Positions 11,525 through 21,189 of a stretch of 34,846 bases of DNA are shown one piece after another (within the stretch, counting starts at the first letter, position 1; each line of letters begins with the position of its first letter). The DNA lies in NCBI GenBank assembly GCA_009602725.1, contig WELB01000189.1:103145-137990 (forward strand). The letters run 5' to 3'. The notes beneath the pieces were generated by a model that made no database searches, was not told the origin of the DNA, and saw nothing but the letters and a program-made list of their open reading frames with translations. This DNA comes from Spirogloea muscicola. Lineage: Eukaryota; Streptophyta; Zygnematophyceae; Spirogloeales; Spirogloeaceae. The position numbers and the translations under genes were made by a program.

Positions 11525-12038
11525 TTACTGACCGTCAGGGATGGGCCCGACGTGGCGGCGGCGGGCTGACGGCGGCGGCAGCAGCTCGGCGAGCGGCGGC
11601 GTGGAAGCGCCGTTGGCCGCCGCCCTCGGGCCAGAGGCGCCGGCGCCGGCATCGGCAGACCTGCCCCCCCCAACAGCAGCAGCGGCGGCGGCGGCGGCGG
11701 CGGCCATCGCCTCCCGCTTGCGCTTCTGCGCGTTGGCAATCCTGGCCTCCCGCTCCTGCGCCCCGCCGAAGGCCTGCCGTGAGGACTCATCGCAGCCTGC
11801 GCCGTTGCGTCCATTGCCAGCGTCGCTGTCGCCGCCATCGCCTGCAGGGGCGGCGGCGGCCTCGGCGGCGGCGCCTCACCCGGGCGTAGATGTCCTTGGC
11901 AGACTCCACTGCCTGTCGCGGCGACGACAGCGGCGACAGTGGCTCATCCCCGCCGCCGCCGCTGCCGCCACCGCCGTTGGCCTGGCCCCGCCCCTCCTCC
12001 TGCTCCTCCGGCGGCAGGTTGAGGTCCACCGGCGCCAT
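11525..12038 (-). CDS. Small Ala/Pro-rich protein with N-terminal DLNLPP (EAR-like) motif and basic KRKR segment
   Basis: Exon 1 is 12038-11880, ATG to a GTGAGG donor, phase 0. The best partner is 11773-11525 after CACGGCAG, also phase 0, ending in TAA. The result is 135 residues. It starts MAPVDLNLPPEEQEE, continues with a Gly/Ser-rich stretch and SPRQAVESAKDIYAR, then EREARIANAQKRKREAM (helical and basic, a possible nuclear localisation signal), a polyalanine run, and a Pro/Arg-rich end. DLNLPP fits the DLNxxP form of the plant EAR repression motif, which recruits co-repressors. Here it is seen only as a sequence match. An alternative 3' end is possible because a GTCAGT donor overlaps the last codons. 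The family is not recognised. Exon 1 is better supported than exon 2. Confidence 0.5.
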
Positions 12039-12054
12039 CCTGGCGACGGCGGCA

Positions 12055-13034
12055 ATGGCGGCGGCGGCGGCGGCGGCGGCGCTCCCAAGGAGCGCTGCCG
12101 CGGCAGGGCTGCTGCAGGCCTCTCAGCCGGCGCGCCCGACNNNNNNNNNNNNNNNNNNNNNNNNNNNNNNNNNNNNNNNNNNNNNNNNNNNNNNNNNNNN
12201 NNNNNNNNNNNNNNNNNNNNNNNNNNNNNNNNNNNNNNNNNNNNNNNNNNNNNNNNNNNNNNNNNNNNNNNNNNNNNNNNNNNNNNNNNNNNNNNNNNNN
12301 NNNNNNNNNNNNNNNNNNNNNNNNNNNNNNNNNNNNNNNNNNNNNNNNNNNNNNNNNNNNNNNNNNNNNNNNNNNNNNNNNNNNNNNNNNNNNNNNNNNN
12401 NNNNNNNNNNNNNNNNNNNNNNNNNNNNNNNNNNNNNNNNNNNNNNNNNNNNNNNNNNNNNNNNNNNNNNNNNNNNNNNNNNNNNNNNNNNNNNNNNNNN
12501 NNNNNNNNNNNNNNNNNNNNNNNNNNNNNNNNNNNNNNNNNNNNNNNNNNNNNNNNNNNNNNNNNNNNNNNNNNNNNNNNNNNNNNNNNNNNNNNNNNNN
12601 NNNNNNNNNNNNNNNNNNNNNNNNNNNNNNNNNNNNNNNNNNNNNNNNNNCGGCCGGCGCCGGAGCGGCCGGCGATCGACGCTGCGGCGCTGGGTGGCGA
12701 GCGCGAGCGTGCGCTGGAGACCGCCGCCGTTGGCGGCCTCGCCGTGCTCTTCGCCGTCATCCTCGGCGAGGGCCTCTTCCTCGCCGCCTCCGGTGAGGAA
12801 CCCATGTCGTTGCCGCCTGGGCCCTCTGACTGCAGGCCGCCGCTGCCATCGCTGCCGCCGCGGTCTTGTTGTCAGCCCGCCGCCGCGCCGCGCCGCGCAG
12901 GCTTCCTCCCCGAGGACCTCGACAACTTCGCAATGCAGTCGGTGTACCCCAACTTCACGCCCACCGTCGCCGCCTTCTTCGCGCTCGCTGTCGCTTACGG
13001 CCTCTACAAGTCCCTGGCTGGAGGCCGCCGGTGA
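12055..13034 (+). CDS. Probable plastid two-TM membrane protein, interrupted by an assembly gap
   Basis: Visible parts are 12055-12140 (ATG, then an alanine run and LPRSAAAAGLLQASQP, typical of a chloroplast transit peptide), 12651-12792, and 12901-13034 (TGA). The last junction (GTGAGG donor, GCGCAG acceptor, phase 1) is clear. The mature part begins around IDAAALGGERERALETAA and holds one hydrophobic segment (VGGLAVLFAVILGEGLFLAA). The conserved-looking loop FLPEDLDNFAMQSVYPNFTP comes next, then a second segment (TVAAFFALAVAYGLYKSLAG). Frame continuity through the 510-bp gap is unknown, and an intron may lie there. The LPEDLD-VYPNFTPT loop followed by a short helix looks like a conserved family of plant plastid membrane proteins, but I cannot name it. 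The 3' two exons are secure; linkage to the upstream ATG is inferred. Confidence 0.6.
12141..12650. other. Assembly gap (510 N)
   Basis: Undetermined bases. The flanks are extremely GC-rich (GGC/GCC runs), which probably explains the failure to assemble. It hides the middle of the gene starting at 12055. Confidence 1.
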
Positions 13035-13169
13035 GAGACGACGCCGACAGCGGCAGCAAGGCAAGCTGCCAACACTCGCAACTTCGTCCAATCCTGCAGC
13101 TGAGGCTTGGCCCTTGACAGCCAGCTTGGCGGAGTCGGGGAAGCCACAGCCACTCGGTTTACAGTTGTC

Positions 13170-13290
13170 GCAAGGTTCTCAGCATTGCTCTAGGTAGAGC
13201 TTGGAGCCGGTCTTGGGAGCCGCAATCCTGTCCAGGCTCTCAGTGTAGTCCTAGGTAGAGCTTCGAGCGGGTGTTGGGAGCCGCAATTTT
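13170..13290. repeat. Two tandem copies of an approximately 61-bp unit
   Basis: The string CTAGGTAGAGCTT begins at 13190 and again at 13251, and each copy ends with TTGGGAGCCGCAAT. Upstream parts of the units also match (TCTCAGYRT). The pair sits about 140 bp after the stop of the plastid two-TM gene, probably in its 3' UTR. Confidence 0.8.
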
Positions 13291-14112
13291 GCCCCTTCTC
13301 GGCCAAGTTGGGATTTTGTGCTCGGCTGGCTTCTTGTGCTATATTACTTGCCATTTTACCTGGCAGTGGCACAATGTTGTGCCTGGCAGTATTGGCTGCA
13401 CTGCCGTCAGCGTCCCTTCTTGTTGCAGCAGGCGGCAGTCAGCATCTGTGCATTGTCCTGTCAGGCGCCTGTGCATGCATGCCGGATTTGTGTACCGGCC
13501 CGTTCCGTGTCAAAGTGTGGTCAAGCTGGCTACAGTAGCTTCCTCATCGTTGAGTACCATCTACTGAGCACAATACACGGGAAGCAATCACTGTTTCTTT
13601 TGTTGCAGCTGCTCACTCAAGCTGGTAGTGCACACAAGACTTGGCCGTCATCAAGCACTTCTCGGAGCTATTTGTGTCGGACCCTTTGCTAACTCTGCAT
13701 ATCCACCTTAAAGCCGGCTCAAAAGCGCTGCCCAATTTCCTGGAGACTGTAGGGATTGCAATTTCCACAAGTCGACTGCCCAATGGGTCATATTATGTCT
13801 ATGGTGAGACACAAAGTTGATTATTGCTGAACCCTGACACTCGCTAGGGGGCACCAGCAAGTCCGCATGGACGCACTTGCACTGTTGCCAAAGGGGAGCT
13901 GGCTGGAGCTATGCCATAGCGTCAGCTCGCTCTTACTGCTCACCAGCTCGGCAATAAACAATGTGGTTGCTATGCAATCAGACAGTGCTGACAGCATGTT
14001 GTGCACAAGCTCGCTGCAATGCTTATCTCTGCACGGATTAGTGTGGGCAGCAACTTGGAGGTCTCGCCTTGTCCATGGGATGCGACTTCGCCGCACACCA
14101 AGTGGGCTGGCC
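13291..14112. other. Convergent intergenic segment, nothing recognised
   Basis: About 820 bp between the plus-strand gene ending at 13034 and the minus-strand gene ending at 14113. Open frames up to 124-136 codons exist but lack family features or codon bias like the neighbouring exons. It probably holds 3' UTRs. Confidence 0.5.
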
Positions 14113-14298
14113 TCAGTGCTTGCCCGTCACCTTGTCCCTTGCAACCTTGGCGGCGTCCGCTGTGGTTTTGGCGGCCCCCTTGACAGATTCGCTGGTGCTG
14201 TGAGCTGCCCCCGCGGTCGTGTCCGACACCTTATGCGCCAGCGCGCTGGCCTCGCCCGCCACTCTGTGCGCTGCTGAGCTCGCCTGCGACCAGCACAT
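14113..14298 (-). other. LEA-like amphipathic exon (alternative separate small ORF)
   Basis: This segment can also start at its own ATG (14298), directly after an in-frame TAG, giving a 61-residue ORF. The repeated A-x-K/T pattern (VKGAAKTTADAAKVARDKVT) resembles group 3 LEA 11-residue repeats, which form amphipathic helices on dehydration. Whether it is a separate gene or the last exon of the subunit e gene cannot be decided from sequence alone. Confidence 0.45.
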
Positions 14299-14877
14299 CT
14301 AACACTGCAGCTCAGCTGAGCATGCTCGCCGCTGCCACTCTCCGTCTCATATGCCAACATGACTCGGCGATGACGATGCAGGACGACAAGGCGGAGCGTC
14401 TGGGGCAGCAACGCCAGTGAGTAACACGGTGCCTTGGAGTGGCCGACAACTCCAGGCCAGGCCAGCCGCCCCGCAGGCCGCGGCCCTGTCCGTCGCTCCC
14501 GTTGCATGCAACGCAGCTGCCACGATCTCAAGCTTGTGGCGGCCAGCCGCCGCAAGCGCTCATGGTGGCCGCCAGGCGTTGTGCGAGCCGCCGAGGGCCG
14601 TCGTCAACGCAGAGCCAGGTGCGGGCGCACCTTGAGGTATGCCAGCTTGGTGGCGCCGTAAGCGACGCCGACCGCCACTGCGGACACCCGGGCGACCTGC
14701 AGCGGCGCGGCGGCGCGGCGGCTCCGGCTGTGATCAGAGGGACCGCAGCGCGCGCCGCGATCTACGCGTCGCAAGCGCGGCCGCGAGGAGGCCGCGGATC
14801 GGGCTGCGACGCCGCGGCGAAGGTGGCGAGGGCTCGCTCCTCACCAGGGCCAGCGTGCTCTTGCCCGTGTACGGCAT
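14113..14877 (-). CDS. Mitochondrial F1Fo-ATP synthase subunit e, possibly with a LEA-like C-terminal extension
   Basis: Subunit e is a small single-helix Fo protein involved in ATP synthase dimerisation in the inner membrane. Exon 1 is 14877-14845 (MPYTGKSTLAL), and exon 2 is 14696-14631 (VARVSAVAVGVAYGATKLAY then LK); both are phase 0. The sequence closely follows plant subunit e, which has the pattern PYSGTSTLALVARxSA plus KLKxLK. After LK there are two options. Splicing at GTGCGC to 14283-14113 adds 56 residues rich in Ala/Lys/Thr (ASSAAHRVAGEASALAHKVS, SVKGAAKTTADAAKVARDKV) and gives 89 residues. Reading through gives a stop at 14606-14604 and a 41-residue protein. The first fits the phases. 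The known plant protein is about 53 residues with a Lys/Ala-rich tail, so an amphipathic tail is plausible but unusually long. The core is secure and the tail uncertain. Confidence 0.7.
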
Positions 14878-15624
14878 CGCAGCCGGGGCCCCCGACGAGC
14901 TGCGGCGCAGGCGTGTGGGCGAGCCGCTGGCGCTGGCCTTGGCTCCGCAGCTCGCGCCGCCGTCCCCGCCGCGACGGACGCCGCGATCTGCGCCGCCGCC
15001 GCCGGGCAGCTGCTAGGGACGCCCTAGACGGCAACGTCGGGAGTGTTTTACTAATTCCCTCTTATAAAGTGGATATTGAAATCAATGAAGTGGGCAAGGC
15101 ACGCGCTTCCAAATTTGATGCGGCAGACCAGCAGATCCAAGGCACCACTGTTGCAAATCCAGTAAATTTTGGAACCAGCATGGTCACTCTCAGGGACCAT
15201 CCTTGCGGAGAGACGTACAGAAAACGTCGTGAGCGGCGACGGCGTGGCACTTGAAAAAAGAAAGACAGCCTTTTCCGAAGTCCGTAGGGTCTAAAAGGAT
15301 CCTTCAATGGCAAGCATTACTATTCAGAACAAGAAGAGTCAGCCCATCTCCAGATTCTTGCCATGCCCCCCTACGCCCGATCCCCCCGTGGTGCACACGT
15401 GGCGGCCGCGAGCGAGCCGCAGTGCAGCACGAGGCTGCCTCTGGGAGCGCGTCTTTCCCACGTGTGAGCCTGATATCTGACCTGGATTTCAGCTGGCCTC
15501 TTATTGCGCCTTCGACTGACCAATCCAACCAGGATTCCAACGTGGCAAAAACTGCTCAAATGTGAAGGGAGCCTCCATCCTTCGAGGGACTTTTCCTGCA
15601 GCCGCCGCAGTCGCTGCCGCAGTC

Positions 15625-15671
<47 letters not shown>

Positions 15672-16109
15672 TGCTGCCGCCGCTTCTTTGCCGCTGACGT
15701 CGTCGACGTCGATAACGGCCCGCTTCGTGCAGTCTCGTCCACTGCATGCGCCGCAGTTCGCACCGCAGCACTCTGTCGCACGTTCGGCGCCTGGTCGGAG
15801 CGCAACTGCGGCACCTCAGGCTTGCCCATATCCGACAAGCTAGCTCTCGGAGGAGCTTGTGGTGGAGCTATCCTCCGCTGCGCCCGCAGGCCCGGGGAAG
15901 CGCTCGGAGCGGGCGCGCTCCGACTTCGCTCGGAGCGGGAGCGCGCCAATGTGGCGCTTGCTTGCTGCTAGGGCCGCTTGCCGACGTCGTACCCGACCCT
16001 GGGGGCCGTGACTGGGGGCACACTTAAGGGCTGGCCGGGTGCTGCTCCGCTTGGCTGCCAGCCTCTCGAGTCGTGCGCGGGTTGGGAAGGAGCGCGTGGT
16101 GGTGCCAGG
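14878..16109. promoter_or_regulatory. Divergent 5' region between subunit e and the PIN-domain gene
   Basis: About 1.2 kb between two outward-facing start codons, so it holds both promoters. It contains Arg- or Ala-rich open frames generated by GCC/CGG composition, none with an ATG plus a convincing exon. A GCC simple repeat lies at about 15628-15683. The part 15040-15560 is less GC-rich and gave nothing recognisable. Confidence 0.45.
15628..15683. repeat. GCC trinucleotide microsatellite
   Basis: Near-perfect (GCC)n tract that produces polyalanine, polyarginine and polyglycine shadows in different frames. Confidence 0.9.
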
Positions 16110-19100
16110 ATGATGTCCGCTTCCACGTCAGCCGCCTCGCCCTTCAACGGGTTGTCGAGAGAGCGCCACCGGCCCGCTGCTGGAAGTGAGGCCAGGACTC
16201 CGTCAGGCCTTGCCCCGTCGCATGCCTCTGCCGTCAAGCTGAGGCTGTCCACGCCTGTCCAAGGAGGTATGCAATCTCGTCGCGTCAGACCATGCATTGT
16301 ATCTTCAAGTATCCGCTATGTCTAGACACAAGCATGGAAGAGCAGCTTCAGGATCATATCTTCATTGCTTCTGCAAGGACTTGGTAGATTTGTTGTTAAC
16401 GCTGTCATCACTTCAATTGGTCTCAGACATCTAATACACAACCATATCTCCTCATGTGCAGTATCTGCAATAGCCAACCGCAGTAACACGCACTGCCAGC
16501 AAGCGCAGGGCTGTGTGAGGTCCCAGGCGCGTCCCTGCCAACCACCGGAGGCCGATGCACATCCCGGAAATGATGCAAGCTCTGCAACTAGTGGCATGCT
16601 GCTGACTAGCATCTGCATGAGGCTCTGCACCGGCGCAGCAGTTGGTGTTCTGGCAGCTGCGCTGCTGAGTGAAGCAGCCCCACCGGCTCAGGCTGGCATC
16701 TGGCTGCCTACCATTGGGCCAACCAATGAAGAGTTTACCGTGTGGCAAGCACGGCCTGGGTCCATGGCTCAGCATGGCCATGCCCGTGGTCAGGGCTCGG
16801 CAGGAGCACCTCCCGTGCTGGTCAGCCAGGTGGAGAAGAGTGGTGGACTCGTCGCTTCGTCCTTGAACGACTACCAGTTTGCATCGCTTGCGGTTGGCGA
16901 AGGTTGGACAGAATCTGGTGACCCTGTTGTCACTCTGACGCGGAAGCTCAGGAGCGGCTGTGGTGGGAGGGAGTGCCTGACTATCCTGCTCAGGCCGTCT
17001 GCGTGGTTGGAGGCTGCCTTTCTCTTCGGCGCTGTGGGCACGGGGCTGGTCGCGAGGAGGCGCCGCGAGGTCATGGAGAATCTTCAGGAGCTCATCTCAG
17101 TTGCGGACAAGCAGGTAATGTGATATGGTTCATATGCATCTATCCAGTCCTCTCTTAGTCAAATGCGTGCTGCTTGCTTTGTTGAGTATGAAGGGTGCAT
17201 TGCGCCTCTGACGAGTGAGTGTCCAGCAATGCACAAAACCTCCTTTCCATGTTTTAACACCGAATTGTGTTGTACATTACTTAGTGTGCTGCGGCCATGT
17301 TGTAAGGCGAAGGCATGACTCATTTCAAGCTCGTGTTCCTGCCAAGCAGAGAATGCGGAGTGAGGAGGCTGTGGAGAAGCTACAGAAGGAGTTGAGGCAG
17401 CAGGAGGTCACTTTGGCAGAGCTGTTGCAGGGGCGCGATCTGGAAACGCAAAAGAACGCCGTCCTTGGGGCTCTGCGGAGCAAGGCCGTCCTGCGTGAGC
17501 AAGCAACGGGGCCGTCCAAGGTGGCCGCTCCAGGCAGCAGGGATGCATCTAAGTTTGTCGGAAGCTTGGGAATGAAGGAGACTGCAGAATGGCAGGCGCC
17601 CGCAGGCCGCGTTGGTGTCAAACTTCCTCCAGCCACGAGGAAGCTCGGAAGTGCGAGCCTTGACAATTTGGCGCAGTCAATGGTCGGTGAGGAGCACCTT
17701 CCTGCGGCTTTCGAAGGAGCAGATCATTCGCGCCAGTTGCTCACTGGCCACGCTTTGCCCGAGGCTGCTGAAGCTGGCAAGGTCAACCTCCACCTGAAGT
17801 CGCAGCTGCAGATGGTTGACAATGCCTTGGTGGATATGCGAGCCCCTGCCAGTGCTCAAGAGGTCAACACACAGCTCAATGACAATCCTGGCCATTTGAG
17901 CAATTCAGACCAGGCCGCTGCTCCGCAGGCAATGCAGCAGCGGCGGCGCATCGATAGGCCAGTCGCAGAGGTAGGAGCAAAGTTGGAAGGCACCAAAGGC
18001 GAGATGCGCAAGGACGCTACAGGAACTGTTGTGCCTGTGAGCGTGGGAAGACGGGGTGCTGCAAGAGTCATAAACACAGTCTCCGAGCCCAGGCGAGTCA
18101 AGGGTCAGCAGGCCTCCAGAGCAGCCAGACCAGCGCAGATGCCTCCTACCACTCCAAAGACCACATTTGTGGTCCCTGATACCAACTGTTACTTGCGTCA
18201 CTTTCGGCATGTCCTACTCCTGAAGGACTTGGAAAGGGTGCAGACCATTGTGCCTCTGGCCGGTAAGCATTGATGCATTGTTGCCCATGTAGATCAGAGA
18301 GTCCCGGCACCTGTGTACGACACTCTGTCTTGTTGACATTGTTTCTGAGCAACCAGGACCTCCTCTACAGTTAATCTGCACTAGCTTGCGTACTTTCGGA
18401 CAAATTCTTGTGGCCTATTTTGCAAGGTAACTGCCTACAATGATGCAAAAAAATCTCAGCCAGGAAGTATCTCAGTAATCCGAAGTTGCATCCATTGTTA
18501 TCATGTGACTGTATACATCTATGTACTTCTTTCCAGTGCTGGAGGAACTTGACGGGCTGCAGCAGAATGCCGACAAGAGCACAGCATTTGCTGCTCGCAA
18601 GGTGAGATAGCTTCTAGAAGTACCAGCTCCTGCAGGTTGCTCAGAAGTCTCATTTGTACTTCTAAATTGGCTATTTGTGTCTTTCCATATTGATCATTCA
18701 GAAATTTCACATGATGTACTTACAACCAGCACAGCAGTCGTGCACCCATCCTTCGTATACTCAGATCACACCATGTTGATAAATGAGACAATAACGAGGA
18801 CATGGCTTTCCATGTTCTACGTGCACAGTCGGTCCGGTACCTTGCTCAGCAGATGGCGGGAGGTGCTGGCTGGCTCAGGGGCCAGCAACGCACAGAGCTC
18901 CGCTGCCTTGTACAAGGTGCTCACTGCTCAATCCCATCCTGATTATGCAATCCTGCTCACCTCTGCTTTACTGAGCTCAAGCGTAGGGCACTCGAATATG
19001 TAAATACTCATCTTGATTGCTAGTAGAAGCTCCAAGTACAACCTTGGCTGACAGTAACTCTGTGCAGGTCGGCACGACTTCATGTCAGACAGCCATGCAT

Positions 19101-20128
19101 ATGATGGCCGCAGCAGGTATCGTCTCTGACGAATATACACGTTTTAGAGTATGAAAGAATCGAATATGCTGTTCATTTCAGATTTTCAACAGTCAGAGTT
19201 GCTACGCACTTGTTCAGAGATATCCTTGAGTCCTAGGATGGCTTGGTTTCAAACTCAAGGTGGCAGGCAGACTCATGAAGCACTGTGTAATGAGTCTGCT
19301 ACCTGAATGCAGGATATATTTTACTACCAATGTACAACTTGCATTGTAGAGAAAACAACATCGTGGATGCGACTTCTTGCATGGGCTCTAGGATGCTCTG
19401 ACCTGCACATATTCTGCTTCTGGATCTTGGCAGCTCAAGCACTGACGAGGGCTCTTGCGTTCGCACCTGGAGGAGGGAGGTGATTGCCCACACACGAGGA
19501 CTGAAACAAGCAGACGATGCTATTGTTGAGTGCTGCCTGCACTTTGCAGCTCATGGAGCCATTACCCTACTTACAAATGACAAGGCCCTTCAGGTAGCAC
19601 GCAATGCTTTTTGCAGTGGTCATTGAGCCTTCTGCATCTGCACGTGGCTTTCTGAATTACTCGTCTGTAGTTGTGCAGTCTGGGTGTCCTTGTTGCATCC
19701 ATGCATATCTTTGTGCATGTCAGTACACTAGGTGCCCTCCTTGTCGTCAGTGATATTGTCTCTGTTGCAGTATCAGAGTCGTTATTGATCCTTGTAGGCA
19801 GCACAACTTGTGGACTTGCTGGAAGCATATCATATGCCTGCCAGTTAATGCCATGCTTGGCAAAGGGGTCTGGGCAAAGAAGAACTAGCAGCTTGGCTCT
19901 CCGTCAGCAGGTCATTATCTGAGGTTTGCTTGACCCCATGCTCTACAGGTCAAGGCAATGATCCACCAGTTGAAGGCTGTGTCGCTCCTGGAGTACCTGA
20001 ATGCCACTCTACCAAGACCAAGCCATTCCTACGCTGCCCCTGAAGCACCACCCGTGCCTGAGTCCTCAGAACAGAAGCAGCGCAAGCCCTCTGGGCAGGG
20101 AGTCCTTACACGTAGGGTCATGACTTGA
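16110..20128 (+). CDS. Plastid-type membrane protein with coiled coil and C-terminal PIN nuclease domain (754 aa)
   Basis: Eight exons join in phase: 16110-16266, 16462-17114, 17350-18262, 18537-18601, 18829-18916, 19068-19116, 19434-19593, 19949-20128. Residues 1-60 are Ser/Ala/Arg-rich (MMSASTSAASPFNG), like a chloroplast transit peptide. Residues 97-121 are hydrophobic and followed by APPAQAG, like a lumenal processing site. A second hydrophobic segment at about 233-250 (WLEAAFLFGAVGTGLVA) is followed by RRRR and a coiled coil to about residue 315 (SEEAVEKLQKELRQQEVTLA). After a disordered linker, 541-720 form a PIN domain like that of Swt1/SMG6: FVVPDTNCYLRHF (D547), VLEELDGL (E578), QADDAIVECCLHFA (D670) and LLTNDKAL (D691). 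All four metal-binding acidic positions are kept, so RNA cleavage is plausible. The long third exon carries both the coiled coil and the start of the PIN domain. The cellular location is inferred. Confidence 0.85.
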
Positions 20129-21189
20129 TCTTTGTCTTCTTGCCATGGCTCAGCTTTGCAAGCATTTAGGCTTACTTGCTGCTAATAGACGCCCTTCTGC
20201 CGGGTGACCACATCCTCTGGGATGGCATCTCGTTCACATTATCTGAAATGGCATGTGCCGTGCAAGCTTTCCGCCACTACTGGCATGGCAACTTCAATAT
20301 GGACTGGTTAGCAGGAGCTAGTAAATTTTCAAGGTAAAGCCTTGTAGACCGCAGGTTGCAGGCTGGGCAGTCACCTCCCACGTACCAAGCACACCTGCCA
20401 ATCGGACTTGCTGATGTATGCTGAGCTTGTGGTAGGAAAGACAATGCAGGTGGGCACAGGTGGACACCACTCTGGCGAAGCTCAACTGAGCAAGCCAGCA
20501 ATCTGTAAGCCCAGGTTTAAGGTCTCTGCATTGTAGCACTGAGCAATTAACCCTCGACTGCAAAAGCCAGACATCCAGGTCTATTTTATCCGGCTCAGCA
20601 TCTCCAGGTTACTGTAAAGAGGTTGGGGTTTGGAGTCGATGTATGCATGTTGTGGTCCAGAAAAGAATGATGGCGCGCCAGGAAGACCTGTATGGAGTAC
20701 AGCTCAGCCTGCTGAACTTAAGTTGGAGTCTCTTGACGAGGAGAAGGAAGGTTAATGCTAGCATGTTGACCCTCTACTACTGCAGTGGAGGGCTCCCAAC
20801 CCTCCAGCACGGCGACGTGCACGCAGGGCTGCAATGCTTGCAAGCCCGGTGGCGCATCCTACTGCTTGTGCCCTCAGTGGGGCCTCAGTATTACTTTTCT
20901 GACGTCGAGGTTCCAATGAGCTACTTCTGGAGAGGTTGACTTGTTGCTTCAGCAGAGTGCACAGGTATTCAATCAGCTCTCGTGACAGCAGCGAAGCAGC
21001 CAAAGCAGATAGCCAGAGATCTCCGGTGCCCATGGCTATCATGGCAGATTCTTGAAGTGAGGATGTCGCCTTTGTCTCAAGTGCCTTCATTGCTAGTGGG
21101 TGTGTCTCAGCTGACTGCGGAGTAAGAGCCCCCACAAAAGAACCCGATAGAGAAGAGGAAGCAGCTCCTTGGCTGCCAGGATATAAATC
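20129..21189. other. Convergent 3' region, nothing recognised
   Basis: About 1.06 kb between the stops of the PIN-domain gene (+) and homoserine dehydrogenase (-). Several short frames (up to 125 codons) show no family features. Confidence 0.5.

Noticed and set aside
11541-13034. Long open frames (about 300-500 codons) spanning the first N gap on both strands
   Set aside because: They are open only because N codons contain no stops. The real exons at each side are in frames that need not be linked.
15504-15971. Arg-rich and polyalanine frames on both strands
   Set aside because: They are translations of the GCC microsatellite, and the starts are not ATG. No splice-consistent exon was found.
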